DNA of 64,000 bases from an uncultured Collinsella sp. (GCA_937982065.1 CALJMO010000053.1:6226-70225), one strand, 5' to 3'. Positions 1 through 8,579 are shown, counted from the first letter of the stretch. Numbers and translations are program-made. Notes: generated from the sequence alone by a model not told the origin.

Positions 1-119
1 TCGCGCTCAAATCGCACGTAATCGAGCCCAGCGAGCTCTTTGTAGATGGTCGGGGTGTAGCTGTGGCCCAGCACGCGGCCCAGCACACCGTAGGGGCGGG
101 TTGCGGCGGTATCGGTCAT
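1..119 (-). CDS. aroE: Shikimate dehydrogenase, 5' part only
   Basis: This is the N-terminal end of a gene that runs off the window. Reading the minus strand from the ATG at 119 gives MTDTAATRPYGVLGRVLGHS, followed by YTPTIYKEL. That is the substrate-binding start of shikimate dehydrogenase (YGVLG..xxHSxxPxIxN type), the NADPH-dependent reduction of 3-dehydroshikimate. The start codon directly abuts the pheA stop codon (120-122), so it is the last visible gene of the aromatic operon and is probably translationally coupled. Only about 39 residues are visible, so the catalytic Lys/Asp and NADP site cannot be checked. Confidence 0.8.
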   Translation of the reverse strand, partial: MTDTAATRPYGVLGRVLGHSYTPTIYKELAGLDYVRFER

Positions 120-1265
120 CTAGAGCACCTCCGTGTAGCTGCCAAAGTAGGTAAAGCTCTCGCACACGTCGTCGATGGAATCGAGCAGGTCGTCGAGGGC
201 CTTGCTGCCAAAGGGGCAGTCCAGATCAAAGTAGAACATAAACTCAAAGTCGCGGCCGGGGATGGGGCGGCTCTCGAGCTTGATGAGGTTGATGTTGAGT
301 GCGTAGAAGCGCTCGAGCACGCGATAGAGGGCGCCCGGCTCGTTGGCCGTGGTGATCATGAGCGAGGTGCGATTAGCGCCGGGGTAGACGCGCGGCTCGC
401 GGCTGATGACGACAAAGCGCGTGTAGTTGTTGTCCGAGTCTTGGATATTGGGCTCCAGCACCTCGAGGCCATACAGCGTGGCACAGCTGCGCGAGGCGAT
501 GGCGGCGACGTCGGTGCGCTCGGAGTTGGCGACCATCTCGGCCGACATGGCAGTGTTGGGGTACTTGGTGGCGTGCAGGCCGTGGGACTCGATAAAGCCG
601 GCACACTGGGCAATGGCTTGGCCGTGGCTGTAGACCTCGCGCACGTCCGCGAGCTTGGTGCCGGGCTTGACGAGCAAGTTGTGGTCGATCTTGAGGCGAA
701 GCGAGCGCACGATGTGAAAGTCGAACTGGGCGAGCAGGTCGTAGACGGCGTTGACCGATCCGGCGGTGGAGTTCTCGATGGGCAGCACGCCAAACTCGCA
801 GAACCCGTCGCGCACGGCTCGCATGACGCCCTCAAAGGTCTCAAAGAACGCGATGTCGGGCACGTCGAAGAGTTTGCACGCGGCGATCTGGCTATAGGCA
901 CCTTCCACGCCCTGGCAGGCAACGGTGGCCGTTTGAGGGAAGGGCGTGTCAAAGGCTGCAGCCGTGGCGTGGGCCTTTTGCGAGATGGTGATGCCCTTGA
1001 GCTCGTTGATGTAGCGCTGCTGCTCGGCCTTGCTCATGCTCATGAGGAGACGGAACAGGGCGATGGTCTGTGCCTCGTAGCGCTCGGGCGCGCGGCTGGC
1101 GAGGTTGTTGAGCTTGGAGCGCTCGCGGGCGGGGTCGAAGACGGCCTTGCCCATCTCGATTTTTGACTTGGCGACCTCGGTGGCAATGTCCATGCGCTCG
1201 ATAAAACTGTTGAGGAGCGTGGTGTCGATGCCATCGATGGCCTGGCGGATGTCAGCAAGGTCCAT
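120..1265 (-). CDS. pheA: Bifunctional chorismate mutase / prephenate dehydratase (P-protein)
   Basis: 381 residues from the ATG at 1265. The frame is open further upstream but overlaps aroC there, so the MDLADIRQAID start was chosen. Residues 1 to about 90 are an AroQ-type helical chorismate mutase (RQAIDGID, then KSKIEMGKAVFD). A prephenate dehydratase domain follows, with GVEGAYSQ and the substrate motif PIENSTAGSV. The last 80 or so residues are an ACT domain with NEPGALYRVL and ESRPIPG, the usual Phe-binding feedback site. The enzyme converts chorismate to prephenate to phenylpyruvate in the cytosol. It lies between aroC and aroE in a minus-strand operon. Feedback inhibition by phenylalanine is inferred from the ACT motif. 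Confidence 0.96.
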   Translation of the reverse strand: MDLADIRQAIDGIDTTLLNSFIERMDIATEVAKSKIEMGKAVFDPARERSKLNNLASRAPERYEAQTIALFRLLMSMSKAEQQRYINELKGITISQKAHATAAAFDTPFPQTATVACQGVEGAYSQIAACKLFDVPDIAFFETFEGVMRAVRDGFCEFGVLPIENSTAGSVNAVYDLLAQFDFHIVRSLRLKIDHNLLVKPGTKLADVREVYSHGQAIAQCAGFIESHGLHATKYPNTAMSAEMVANSERTDVAAIASRSCATLYGLEVLEPNIQDSDNNYTRFVVISREPRVYPGANRTSLMITTANEPGALYRVLERFYALNINLIKLESRPIPGRDFEFMFYFDLDCPFGSKALDDLLDSIDDVCESFTYFGSYTEVL

Positions 1266-1318
1266 GGAGGCCCCTTTCACGTAACGGCTGAGTTGACAGG
1301 CAACCCAGGTGAGTCGGG

Positions 1319-2416
1319 TTAGAGCTGGGCGGCGTCCTCGAGGAGGGCGTCCCAGATGGCGAGCGCCGCGGCTGCTTCGGCTACGGGGACGGCTCGGGGG
1401 ACGATGCAGGGATCGTGACGGCCTTGGACCGAGAGCTCGGCATTTTCCATGGCGTCCATGTCTACGGTCTGCTGCTCGCGGCCAATTGAGGGCGTCGGCT
1501 TTACGGCCATGCGCCACATGACGGGCGCGCCGGTCGAAATACCGCCCAGGATGCCGCCGGCGTTGTTGGATTCGACCTCGATCTCGCCGGTCTCGGCGTC
1601 GATGCGATACGGATCGTTGTTCTCGCTGCCGCGCATGGCGGCCACGGCAAAGCCCATGCCAAACTCCACGCCCTTTACGGCGGGAATCCCGAACGCGATT
1701 TGAGCGATGCGGTTCTCGATGCCGTCGAACATGGGGTCGCCGATGCCCGCGGGAAGCCCGTAAATGCCGCACTCCACGATGCCGCCGATGCTGTCGAGCT
1801 CGTCGCGCGCGGCCAGAATCTCCTCGCGCATGCGGCCGGCTGCGGCGGCGTCAATGCACGGCAGATTGTTCGTAAGGATCGCCTTGCGGTCGGCCTCGCG
1901 ATAGACCATATCGTCCATCGGCAGGTCGGAGATGCCGCCGATCTGCGCGACGTGCGCCATGACCTGAATGCCGCGGGCCTCGAGTACCTGCAGTGCAATG
2001 CCGCCGGCGATGCATAAGGGGGCCGTTAGGCGGCCGGAAAAATGCCCGCCACCAGCGACATCGTGCATGTTGTGATACTTCACGCGCGCAGGGAAGTCCG
2101 CGTGTCCGGGACGGGGCTTGCGGCGCAGCTCGGAGTAATCCTTGGAGCGCGTGTTGGTGTTCTCGATAATCGCGGCGATGGGCGCGCCGGTGGTATGTCC
2201 ATCGACCACACCGGCGATGATATGCGCGGCGTCGGCCTCGCGGCGTTTGGTTGCGGTCTCGTCGCGACCGGGGGCGCGACGGTCGAGGAAGGCCTGCAGC
2301 TGCTCCTGGTCCACGGCGATGCCCGCCGGGATGCCATCGAGCGAGCAGCCGATAGCGGGAGAGTGCGACTGGCCGAAGATGCTTAAGTGCAAGACGTTGC
2401 CAAAGGTCGAGGACAT
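1319..2416 (-). CDS. aroC: Chorismate synthase
   Basis: 365 residues, the usual length for the family. It starts MSSTFGNVLHLSIFGQSHSP, with the family signature GxSHSxxxG. The second half keeps PRPGHADFPARVKYH, the GGGHFSGRLTAP stretch, and an ESNNAGGILGGISTG segment with the expected FMN/EPSP-binding residues. It makes chorismate from EPSP by a redox-neutral elimination using reduced FMN. Its ATG is one base past the aroA stop codon (2418-2420), which fits translational coupling. A 53-base gap separates it from pheA. Confidence 0.97.
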   Translation of the reverse strand: MSSTFGNVLHLSIFGQSHSPAIGCSLDGIPAGIAVDQEQLQAFLDRRAPGRDETATKRREADAAHIIAGVVDGHTTGAPIAAIIENTNTRSKDYSELRRKPRPGHADFPARVKYHNMHDVAGGGHFSGRLTAPLCIAGGIALQVLEARGIQVMAHVAQIGGISDLPMDDMVYREADRKAILTNNLPCIDAAAAGRMREEILAARDELDSIGGIVECGIYGLPAGIGDPMFDGIENRIAQIAFGIPAVKGVEFGMGFAVAAMRGSENNDPYRIDAETGEIEVESNNAGGILGGISTGAPVMWRMAVKPTPSIGREQQTVDMDAMENAELSVQGRHDPCIVPRAVPVAEAAAALAIWDALLEDAAQL

Positions 2417-2417
2417 G

Positions 2418-3737
2418 CTATTCCTCCTCGAGCGTGACCTTGCCGCCCAGTAGGCGGTAGTGGTCGAAGAAATCGGGATAGGACTTGTTGACGGCCTCGG
2501 CGCCGTGGATCACGACCTCGCCGGTGGCGCGGCTCGCGGCGATGGCGGCCATCATGGCGATGCGGTGGTCGTTGTGCGAATCGACCTCGCCGCCGGTGAA
2601 GGCATCGACACCCTTGATGATGAGGTCGTCACCGGCGATGCGCACCTGCGCTCCCAGCGCGGTGAGCTCGCGGGTGGTGGTGACCAGACGGTCAGATTCC
2701 TTGATGCGCAGGCGTGCGCAGTCACGGATGAACGTGCGGCCCTGAGCCAGCGATGCCACGGCCGAGATGACGGGCACCAGGTCCGGAATGTCGTGGGCGC
2801 TCATCTCAAAGCCGGCGAGCTTGTCGGACTGCACGGTGGCGGCGTTGGTGGAGCGCACGATGCGGGCACCAAAGCGCGAAAGCGCGGCGAGCACGTTGCG
2901 GTCGCCCTGTGCGGAGCTCAGCGACACGCCCTCGACGGTGATGGGGTCGGTGCCGATGGCGCCGGCGCACAGCCAAAAGGCGGCGTTGGACCAGTCTCCC
3001 TCGACGGCTACGCTGCCGGGCGTGCGGTACGATCCGCTGTTTACGCGGAAGTTCGTGACCTCGGGCTGGCCGTCCTTGGCCGGAATACGCTCGACGTTGA
3101 CCTCGACACCAAAGGCCTTCATGGCCTGGATTGTCAGGTTGATGTAGGGGCGGCTCTCAATGAGGCCGGTCACCTGCACGCAGGAGGGCTGGGCGAGCAA
3201 CGGGGCTGCCAGCAGCAGGCCCGAGATGTACTGCGAGCTTACGTTGCCCGGAAGCACAAAGGTGCCCGGGCGCATGCGGCCGCTCGTCTTGAGCGGAAAG
3301 CCGCCCAGGCCCTGCAGGTCACAACCGGCGGCAATGATCTCGTCCGAGAGCGGGGAGAGTGGGCGGGCGCCCAGGCGGCCCTTGCCCACGAAGGTGGCAT
3401 TCGCACCCAGCGCGCAGGCGACGGGCAGCATAAAGCGCAGCGTGGAGCCGCTTTCGCCGCAGTCAAGCGTGCCGCCGGCAAGGGCCTTGAGCAGGCCAAA
3501 CTCAACACTCTTCATGGTGGGGTGGACCTGGAAGCCGTCCTCGACGGTCTCGATGCGAGCGCCCAGGGCCGTGAGACAGCGCACCGTGGCCTCGATATCG
3601 GCGCAGGTGGTGTTGCAGGTGACGTGCGTCTCGCCGTTGGCAAGCGCAGCGCAGATGATCAGGCGATGCGCCATCGACTTGGACGCGATGGCGGGAACGG
3701 TGCCCTTGAGCGGGGACGGGGTGATGCGGGCTAGCAT
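2418..3737 (-). CDS. aroA: 3-phosphoshikimate 1-carboxyvinyltransferase (EPSP synthase)
   Basis: 439 residues from the ATG at 3737. A longer frame (to 3818) would overlap aroB by 88 bases and adds residues unlike the family. The start MLARITPSPLKGTVPAIASK, then SMAHR, matches the S3P/PEP-binding beginning of EPSP synthases, where G-x-xxxPxSKSxxHR is typical. GESGSTLRFMLP, ISGLLLAAPLL, and a C-terminal IKESDRL and DHRIAMM are also present. It joins shikimate-3-phosphate and PEP. It overlaps the end of aroB by 7 bases and almost touches aroC. Confidence 0.96.
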   Translation of the reverse strand: MLARITPSPLKGTVPAIASKSMAHRLIICAALANGETHVTCNTTCADIEATVRCLTALGARIETVEDGFQVHPTMKSVEFGLLKALAGGTLDCGESGSTLRFMLPVACALGANATFVGKGRLGARPLSPLSDEIIAAGCDLQGLGGFPLKTSGRMRPGTFVLPGNVSSQYISGLLLAAPLLAQPSCVQVTGLIESRPYINLTIQAMKAFGVEVNVERIPAKDGQPEVTNFRVNSGSYRTPGSVAVEGDWSNAAFWLCAGAIGTDPITVEGVSLSSAQGDRNVLAALSRFGARIVRSTNAATVQSDKLAGFEMSAHDIPDLVPVISAVASLAQGRTFIRDCARLRIKESDRLVTTTRELTALGAQVRIAGDDLIIKGVDAFTGGEVDSHNDHRIAMMAAIAASRATGEVVIHGAEAVNKSYPDFFDHYRLLGGKVTLEEE

Positions 3738-4837
3738 GCGGATGCGTCTCCCTTCTGGCCGAGGCCCTCGGCAATGAGTTCGTGGAAAGTGGAAAGCGGC
3801 GTGCGGTCGATGCTGCAACGGCCAATGTCGTGCGGAATTACCAGGTCGATAGTGTCACCGGCGCGCTTTTTGTCGTGGAGTGCCTCGGCAAAGACGGCGT
3901 CGGCCGAAAGCCTGCAGCGGGTCTTGAGGCCGTGGCGCGCGCAGAGCTCCTCGATGCGAGCGGGAAGTTCGGCGTCGCAAATGCCGTGCAAGGCCGCGGC
4001 GCGCGTGATGATGCCCATGCCGATCGAAACGCAGTTGCCGTGCCCCAGCTCAAAGTTCTCGCAGGCCTCGACGGCATGTCCGGCGCTGTGTCCAAAGTTG
4101 AGGAGCTTTCGCTGGTTGGTTTCGCGCTCGTCGGCGACGACCACGGCGCGTTTGATGTCGATATTGCGGGCGATGATGAGTGCTACGCGGGCCACATCGC
4201 GGTTGAGCAGCTCCAGCGTGAGCGGGGTTTTCTCCAACTCGGCGAAGAGCTCGGGGTCGGCGATCACGGCGTGCTTGACGACCTCGCCGCAGCCGTCGGC
4301 GAACTGCTCAGGCGTTAGGGTGGCAAGGCATCCCACGTCGGCGATAACCACGCTCGGCTGCCAAAAGGCACCGGCGAGATTTTTGCCGGCGGCCAGGTCG
4401 ATGGCCGTCTTGCCGCCCACCGACGAGTCCACCATGGCGAGCAGGCTCGTGGGGATCTGCACAAACTTGCAGCCACGCATGTAGGTGGCGGCCACAAAGC
4501 CGGCCACGTCGCCCACGACGCCGCCGCCGAGCGCCACGATCATGTCGGAGCGCGAAAGCTCGTGCTCGGCCACAAACTCCAAAATGGCAACATAGGTTTC
4601 GGCGCGCTTATGGGCCTCGCCGGCCTCGAAGGTGCAGATGCTCACCTCGTAGCCTGATGCCTCCAGACTCTGCTTAACTGGCATCTGGTAGAGCGGGCCC
4701 ACGTTAGTGTCCGTCACGATGACGGCCTTGGTGCCGCCGGCAGTGGCGCGCACGAGCGGTCCCGCCTGCTCCAGCAAAAACGTGCCTACATGCACCTGGT
4801 AGGGGCGTGCGGTGTCGATATCGATGGTAATCGCCAT
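3731..4837 (-). CDS. aroB: 3-dehydroquinate synthase
   Basis: 368 residues. It carries the NAD-binding GGGVVGDVAGFVAATYMRG stretch and the zinc/substrate region GCGEVVKHA, followed by LNFGHSAGHAVE and a HGNCVSIGMG histidine motif. It converts DAHP to 3-dehydroquinate, the second step of the shikimate pathway, with NAD and a divalent metal. No aroK or aroD is fused to it, unlike some Gram-positive clusters. Shikimate kinase and dehydroquinase are not in this window and may follow aroE beyond the left edge. Confidence 0.96.
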   Translation of the reverse strand: MAITIDIDTARPYQVHVGTFLLEQAGPLVRATAGGTKAVIVTDTNVGPLYQMPVKQSLEASGYEVSICTFEAGEAHKRAETYVAILEFVAEHELSRSDMIVALGGGVVGDVAGFVAATYMRGCKFVQIPTSLLAMVDSSVGGKTAIDLAAGKNLAGAFWQPSVVIADVGCLATLTPEQFADGCGEVVKHAVIADPELFAELEKTPLTLELLNRDVARVALIIARNIDIKRAVVVADERETNQRKLLNFGHSAGHAVEACENFELGHGNCVSIGMGIITRAAALHGICDAELPARIEELCARHGLKTRCRLSADAVFAEALHDKKRAGDTIDLVIPHDIGRCSIDRTPLSTFHELIAEGLGQKGDASAC

Positions 4838-4873
4838 AAGCTTCGGTCCTTTCGACCTGGCGTGATAGGTGGT

Positions 4874-5788
4874 CTAGTGGGAGGCCTCGTCGTCGAGCGC
4901 GCGCTTAATGCGGTCGCCCTCGGCAAGGAGATTCTCCAGATAGCGCTGGTCGCGGTCCTTAAGGGCGCGGCTGTAGGCGCCAAGCGACTCGATCAGATGG
5001 TCGATCTCGAAGGCGAGCGCGTTGGCGTCGTCGATCATGAGCTCGGACCACATTTGCGGGTTGAGGTGCGCCACGCGGGTGAGATCGCGGTAGCTACCGG
5101 CCGAAAAGCCGTGGTGGACCTGGGCGGTCGGACTCTTTACGTAGGCGTTGGATACCACGTGCGCAAGCTGGCTCGTGAAGGCGATGACGCGGTCGTGCTC
5201 GGCGGCGCTGGTCACGCTGAACTTGCCAAAGCCCAAGGGGCGCACCATCTCGCGCACCTGGCCCAAAAGCTCCAGCTTGAGCGCATCGTCCACTGCGGGC
5301 GGCACGAGCACGAGCGGCGCGCCCTGGAACAGGTCGGCGCGGGAGTGCGCATAGCCCGAGTACTGCGTGCCCGCCATGGGGTGCGCGCCCACAAAGTAAA
5401 AGCCGTGCTCGCGGGCAAGCTCAAAGGCCCGCTCACACACAATGCCCTTGACGCCCACGGTGTCGATCACCACAGGACCCATGATGGCGTCGGTGTCGGT
5501 GGCGTCGGCGAGTGCCTGTGCATGCGCCTCGAGCCACTCGATGCAGGCCTCGGGGTAGCAGGCCAGGACGATGATGTCGCATTCGCCGAGTGTCTTGTTG
5601 TTGAGCTCTCCGGCGACAGTGCCCATGCTGGCGGCCGTCATGACATCGTCATCGGGGTCCCAGGCCAGCACGCGGACGCCCGCCTGTGCATAGCCGCGGG
5701 CAAAGCTACCGCCGATGAGGCCCAGGCCGACGATACCGGCGCACTTGGGGCCGCCCTGGTTAACGCGCGCGTTTCTCACCGTACCCAT
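4874..5788 (-). CDS. tyrA: Prephenate dehydrogenase
   Basis: 304 residues. An N-terminal Rossmann motif (GIVGLGLIGGSFARGY) and the following acidic WDPDDD suggest NAD as cofactor. The middle contains GAHPMAGTQYSGY, the conserved His/Gly substrate loop of TyrA, and HDRVIAFTSQLAHVVSNA. It oxidatively decarboxylates prephenate to 4-hydroxyphenylpyruvate. There is no ACT domain or chorismate mutase fusion. It lies 3 bases after the DAHP synthase stop and 36 bases before aroB. Confidence 0.94.
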   Translation of the reverse strand: MGTVRNARVNQGGPKCAGIVGLGLIGGSFARGYAQAGVRVLAWDPDDDVMTAASMGTVAGELNNKTLGECDIIVLACYPEACIEWLEAHAQALADATDTDAIMGPVVIDTVGVKGIVCERAFELAREHGFYFVGAHPMAGTQYSGYAHSRADLFQGAPLVLVPPAVDDALKLELLGQVREMVRPLGFGKFSVTSAAEHDRVIAFTSQLAHVVSNAYVKSPTAQVHHGFSAGSYRDLTRVAHLNPQMWSELMIDDANALAFEIDHLIESLGAYSRALKDRDQRYLENLLAEGDRIKRALDDEASH

Positions 5789-5791
5789 GGG

Positions 5792-6814
5792 TTACTCCAT
5801 GGTCTCTTGGCAGACAACCTCGCGGATGGCTCGGATGCGGCGCATGGTGTCGTCGAATTGATCGGGGGTGAGGGCCTGGGCGCCGTCGGACCAGGCGCGG
5901 CTCGGCTCGTCGTGGACCTCGATCTCCAGGCCGTTGGCACCGCAGGCGGTCGCGGCGAGCGCCATGGGCTCAACGTAGCGGGTGTAGCCGGTGGCGTGGC
6001 TGGGGTCGGCGACGACGGGCAGGTGCGACAGGTGGTGCAGCACCGGCACGGCGTTGAGGTCGAAGGTATTGCGGGTACGGGTCTCGAAGGTGCGGATACC
6101 GCGCTCGCACAGGATGACGTTGTCGTTGCCCTCGCTCATGATGTACTCGGCTGCCATAAGCAGCTCATCGATCGTGCCGGACATGCCGCGCTTGAGCAGA
6201 ATCGGGGTCTGGGTCTTGCCGACCTCCTTGAGCAGGGGGAAATTCTGGGCGTTGCGGGCGCCGATCTGCATGACGTCAATCTTCTTGTCCAAGAAGACCT
6301 GCACGTCGCGTGGGTCCATGATCTCGGTGACGATCGGCATGTCGAGCTCGACAGACGCCTCGCACAGCAGGTCGAGGCCGGCGGGGCCCATGCCCTGGTA
6401 GGCGTAGGGGGAGGTGCGGGGCTTGTAAGCACCGCCGCGCAGCATCGTGGCGCCGGCGGCCTTCACGCGGCGGGCGATGCGGATGAGGTTCTCGCCCTCG
6501 ACGGAGCAGGGACCGGCGATGACCTGGAACTGGTCGCCGCCGATCTTGACGCCGTGGCCGCAGTCGATGACGGAGTCCTCGGGGTGGAACTTGCGGTTGG
6601 CGCGCTTGAACGGCTCGGAGACGCGCTGCACGCGCTCGACGACATCCATGGACTCGAGCAGGAACGGGTCGATCTTGGTCGTATCGCCCACCAGGCCGAT
6701 GATCGTCTCGTTCTCGCCGCGCGAGACATCGGTCTTCAGGCCCTTTTTCTCAATCCAGCTGACGATATGGCCGACGGCCTCGTCGCTGGCGCTCTGCTTT
6801 AAAATTGCAATCAT
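5792..6814 (-). CDS. aroF: 3-deoxy-7-phosphoheptulonate (DAHP) synthase with N-terminal regulatory domain
   Basis: 340 residues from the ATG at 6814, which has GAGAGG just upstream on the minus strand. The first 80 or so residues (MIAILKQSASDEAV...) are a ferredoxin-like domain as in the Thermotoga-type class I-beta enzymes. The barrel follows, with GPCSVEG, RGGAYKPRTSPYAYQG, IQIGARN-like IGARNAQN, LLKRGM and ADPSHATG. It condenses PEP and erythrose-4-phosphate, the committed entry to the pathway. It is the promoter-proximal gene of the operon. Allosteric control by an aromatic amino acid through the N-terminal domain is known for this architecture and is inferred here. The symbol is approximate. 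Confidence 0.94.
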   Translation of the reverse strand: MIAILKQSASDEAVGHIVSWIEKKGLKTDVSRGENETIIGLVGDTTKIDPFLLESMDVVERVQRVSEPFKRANRKFHPEDSVIDCGHGVKIGGDQFQVIAGPCSVEGENLIRIARRVKAAGATMLRGGAYKPRTSPYAYQGMGPAGLDLLCEASVELDMPIVTEIMDPRDVQVFLDKKIDVMQIGARNAQNFPLLKEVGKTQTPILLKRGMSGTIDELLMAAEYIMSEGNDNVILCERGIRTFETRTRNTFDLNAVPVLHHLSHLPVVADPSHATGYTRYVEPMALAATACGANGLEIEVHDEPSRAWSDGAQALTPDQFDDTMRRIRAIREVVCQETME

Positions 6815-6847
6815 GGTGTGCCTCTCACCTCGATGGATAACTTTTGC

Positions 6848-6872
6848 AAAAACGGCCCGCATCGCGAGCCGT
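6848..6872 (-). terminator. Hairpin plus U-run in the leader of the aromatic operon (possible attenuator)
   Basis: On the minus strand a 9-bp stem (ACGGCTCGC pairing with GCGGGCCGT, one G-U) with a GAT loop is followed directly by TTTTT. This is the form of an intrinsic terminator, yet it sits only about 35 bases upstream of the DAHP synthase start. The position fits an attenuator or a premature terminator controlling the aro operon. A 20-codon open frame begins with ATG at about 6887 and runs through the hairpin. The structure is seen in the sequence; the regulation is inferred. Confidence 0.5.
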
Positions 6873-6977
6873 GTATATATGGTGCATGAGAGTTTATACT
6901 ATCTGACTCGCTTTTGCCTTCTAAAGTGGGCCGTTGCGCCGCGTCTCCCACGTAATTGCAAAGCTTTTTCTTTTATT

Positions 6978-7007
6978 TTGATAGCCCGAGGTGCACTTGG
7001 GTATAAT
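6978..7007 (+). promoter_or_regulatory. Promoter of tRNA-Arg
   Basis: TTGATA (6978-6983) and TATAAT (7002-7007) are separated by 18 bases, and the mature tRNA starts 12 bases after the -10. This is a near-consensus housekeeping promoter driving the tRNA away from the divergent aro operon. Confidence 0.75.
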
Positions 7008-7018
7008 GCCAAACGTTG

Positions 7019-7095
7019 GCCCTATTAGCTCAGGGGATTAGAGCGTCTGCCTCCGGAGCAGAAGGCCGTTGGTTCGAATCCAACATGGGGCACCA
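7019..7095 (+). tRNA. tRNA-Arg (anticodon CCG)
   Basis: A full cloverleaf of 77 bases with CCA encoded. The acceptor arm is GCCCTAT paired with ATGGGGC (one G-U), the anticodon stem is TCTGC/GCAGA around the loop CTCCGGA (anticodon CCG, reading CGG), and the T-arm is GTTGG/CCAAC with TTCGAAT. It remains intact although the prophage uses its 3' end as attachment site. The integrase gene reads into it on the opposite strand. Confidence 0.95.
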
Positions 7096-8490
7096 TTCCA
7101 ATTTTGCTCGAACCCGCTGGATGTCCAATCTGGCGGGTTCGCCCTTCTTGTCGTAGTTCAGCGTGACCAGTATCTCGTCCTCCGAGACGACAGCCTGCCA
7201 CACGAACGCCTTCAGCAGCGTCGCGTCGTCGAGCGCCGTCCCGCACTGCAGGAAGTCGGCGAAGCGCTCCGGGTCTATCCGCTCGTCCGTGATGGCCTCG
7301 AGGTCGTACCTCGCGCGCGCCTGCTGCTCCTCGAGCTCGGCTATGCGCTCGTTCACGCCCGGCGCTATCACGCCCTGCTCGATGGCGTTGAGGATGTTCC
7401 TCAGGCCCCTCTCCGCGGCCCTGAGCGAGTCCTCCGCCTGCCTGCGGCGCGCTCTCACCTCGGCAGTGTCCGCGCGCTCCGCTACCATGTTGGCTATCTG
7501 CAGCGCCTCGCCGCGGTCGCCCAGCAGCTCCCTCAGCGCCGAGGCTATGGAGCCCTCGAGCTCCTCGCGCCTGATGTTGCGGACGCACGACCCCGGGCAG
7601 CTGTAGTACTCGTACTTCACGTTGTTGCGGCCCCTGCCGCTCACGCCCTGCAGGTTCCTGCCGCATTCCGCGCACAGCGCCGCCCCCGCGAGGGCGAAGT
7701 CGCCCCAGTTCTCGCTCGAGCGCTGCTTGCGGCACTTGATTCCCTGGACCTCCATGAACGTCACCTCGTCCACGATCTGCGGCATCCCGCCCTCGCGGAC
7801 GATGCCTCCCCACTCGTACCTGCCCGTGTACCTTCGGTCGCGCAGCATCTGCTGCACCATCGCCTGGCCGCACGGGTTGCCCTTGCGCGTCCTGAGGCCG
7901 CGCCGCGCGAACTCGCGCGCTATCGCGTTCATGGACATGCGCTCAAGCCTCAGCGCGAAGGCCTCGCGCACCCACGCCGCCTGCGCCTCGTCGACCTCGT
8001 ACTCGTCGTCCCCGTTCCTGCGGTATCCGAAGATGCGCACGCCGTTCGTCTTGCACTTCAGGGCGTTGCCCTCCATGCCTCGCTTCGTGCGTATCGCCGT
8101 CTTCCTCGACTCGCAGGCGGCGAGCCCCTCGAGCAGCTTCTCGTAGATGATGCCCTCCGGGCTGTCGGGTATCTGCTCGAGCGCCGAGACCAGCTTGACG
8201 CCGTGCGTGGCGAGCTCGCGCTTGTATATCGGCGCGTCGTACTCGCCGCGGCTGAAGCGGTCCATCATGTAGACGAGCACGATCTCGCTCTCGCCGGCGT
8301 TGGCTATCATCCGCTGGAACTCGGGGCGGTCGTCGGTGCGGCCCGATATGGCGTAGTCGCAGTACTCGGCGGCGATGGCATAGCCCTCGCGTTTGCACCA
8401 GTCGCGGCACACGCGCAGCTGGTCGTCTATCGAGGCCTCGCGCTGCTTGTTGCATGAAAAGCGGGCGTATATCACCGCTGTTTTTGGCAT
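7030..8490 (-). CDS. int: Large serine recombinase (phage integrase)
   Basis: 486 residues in the integrated state. The N-terminal resolvase domain has YARFSCNKQ with catalytic Ser12 and a later DRFSRGEYDAP motif. A recombinase domain follows (GYRRNGDDEYEVDEAQAAWV...ARRGLRTRKGNP), then a zinc ribbon (CAECGRN ... YYSCPGSC) and a coiled-coil segment (AERADTAEVRARRRQ). The start has AAAGGAGG upstream. The stop codon lies inside tRNA-Arg, so the last 18 residues (MLDSNQRPSAPEADALIP) are read antisense from the host tRNA gene. In the excised circle the frame would instead continue into the phage right arm. It catalyses attP x attB integration without host factors, by family knowledge. Confidence 0.95.
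   Translation of the reverse strand: MPKTAVIYARFSCNKQREASIDDQLRVCRDWCKREGYAIAAEYCDYAISGRTDDRPEFQRMIANAGESEIVLVYMMDRFSRGEYDAPIYKRELATHGVKLVSALEQIPDSPEGIIYEKLLEGLAACESRKTAIRTKRGMEGNALKCKTNGVRIFGYRRNGDDEYEVDEAQAAWVREAFALRLERMSMNAIAREFARRGLRTRKGNPCGQAMVQQMLRDRRYTGRYEWGGIVREGGMPQIVDEVTFMEVQGIKCRKQRSSENWGDFALAGAALCAECGRNLQGVSGRGRNNVKYEYYSCPGSCVRNIRREELEGSIASALRELLGDRGEALQIANMVAERADTAEVRARRRQAEDSLRAAERGLRNILNAIEQGVIAPGVNERIAELEEQQARARYDLEAITDERIDPERFADFLQCGTALDDATLLKAFVWQAVVSEDEILVTLNYDKKGEPARLDIQRVRAKLEWCPMLDSNQRPSAPEADALIP
7087..7096 (+). repeat. Left attachment core (attL), end of tRNA-Arg
   Basis: The ten bases GGGGCACCAT cover the last acceptor-stem bases, the discriminator, CCA and one further base. 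The same ten bases recur at 42990-42999. Short identical cores are normal for large serine recombinases. The exact crossover dinucleotide cannot be told from one lysogen. Confidence 0.75.
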
Positions 8491-8525
8491 AATATGAAAC
8501 GGCCTCCTTTCAGAGGTTCTGTGGA

Positions 8526-8577
8526 AAGCCCCACGGGTAGCGCTGCAACGCTGTGACCCCGTGGGGCTTCTTTTTTT
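8526..8577 (+). terminator. Strong plus-strand intrinsic terminator between repressor operon and int
   Basis: A 12-bp perfect stem (AAGCCCCACGGG / CCCGTGGGGCTT) with a 20-base loop is followed by CTTTTTTT on the plus strand. It would stop transcripts arriving from tRNA-Arg antisense through int. On the minus strand the hairpin is followed by only three U, so repressor-operon transcripts would be only partly terminated before int. Confidence 0.7.
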
Positions 8578-8579
8578 CT

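Noticed and set aside
4790..6802. A 670-codon open frame on the plus strand across tyrA and DAHP synthase
   Set aside because: It is antisense to two well-supported enzymes. In GC-rich DNA the complementary frame is commonly open, and its product has no recognisable domain.
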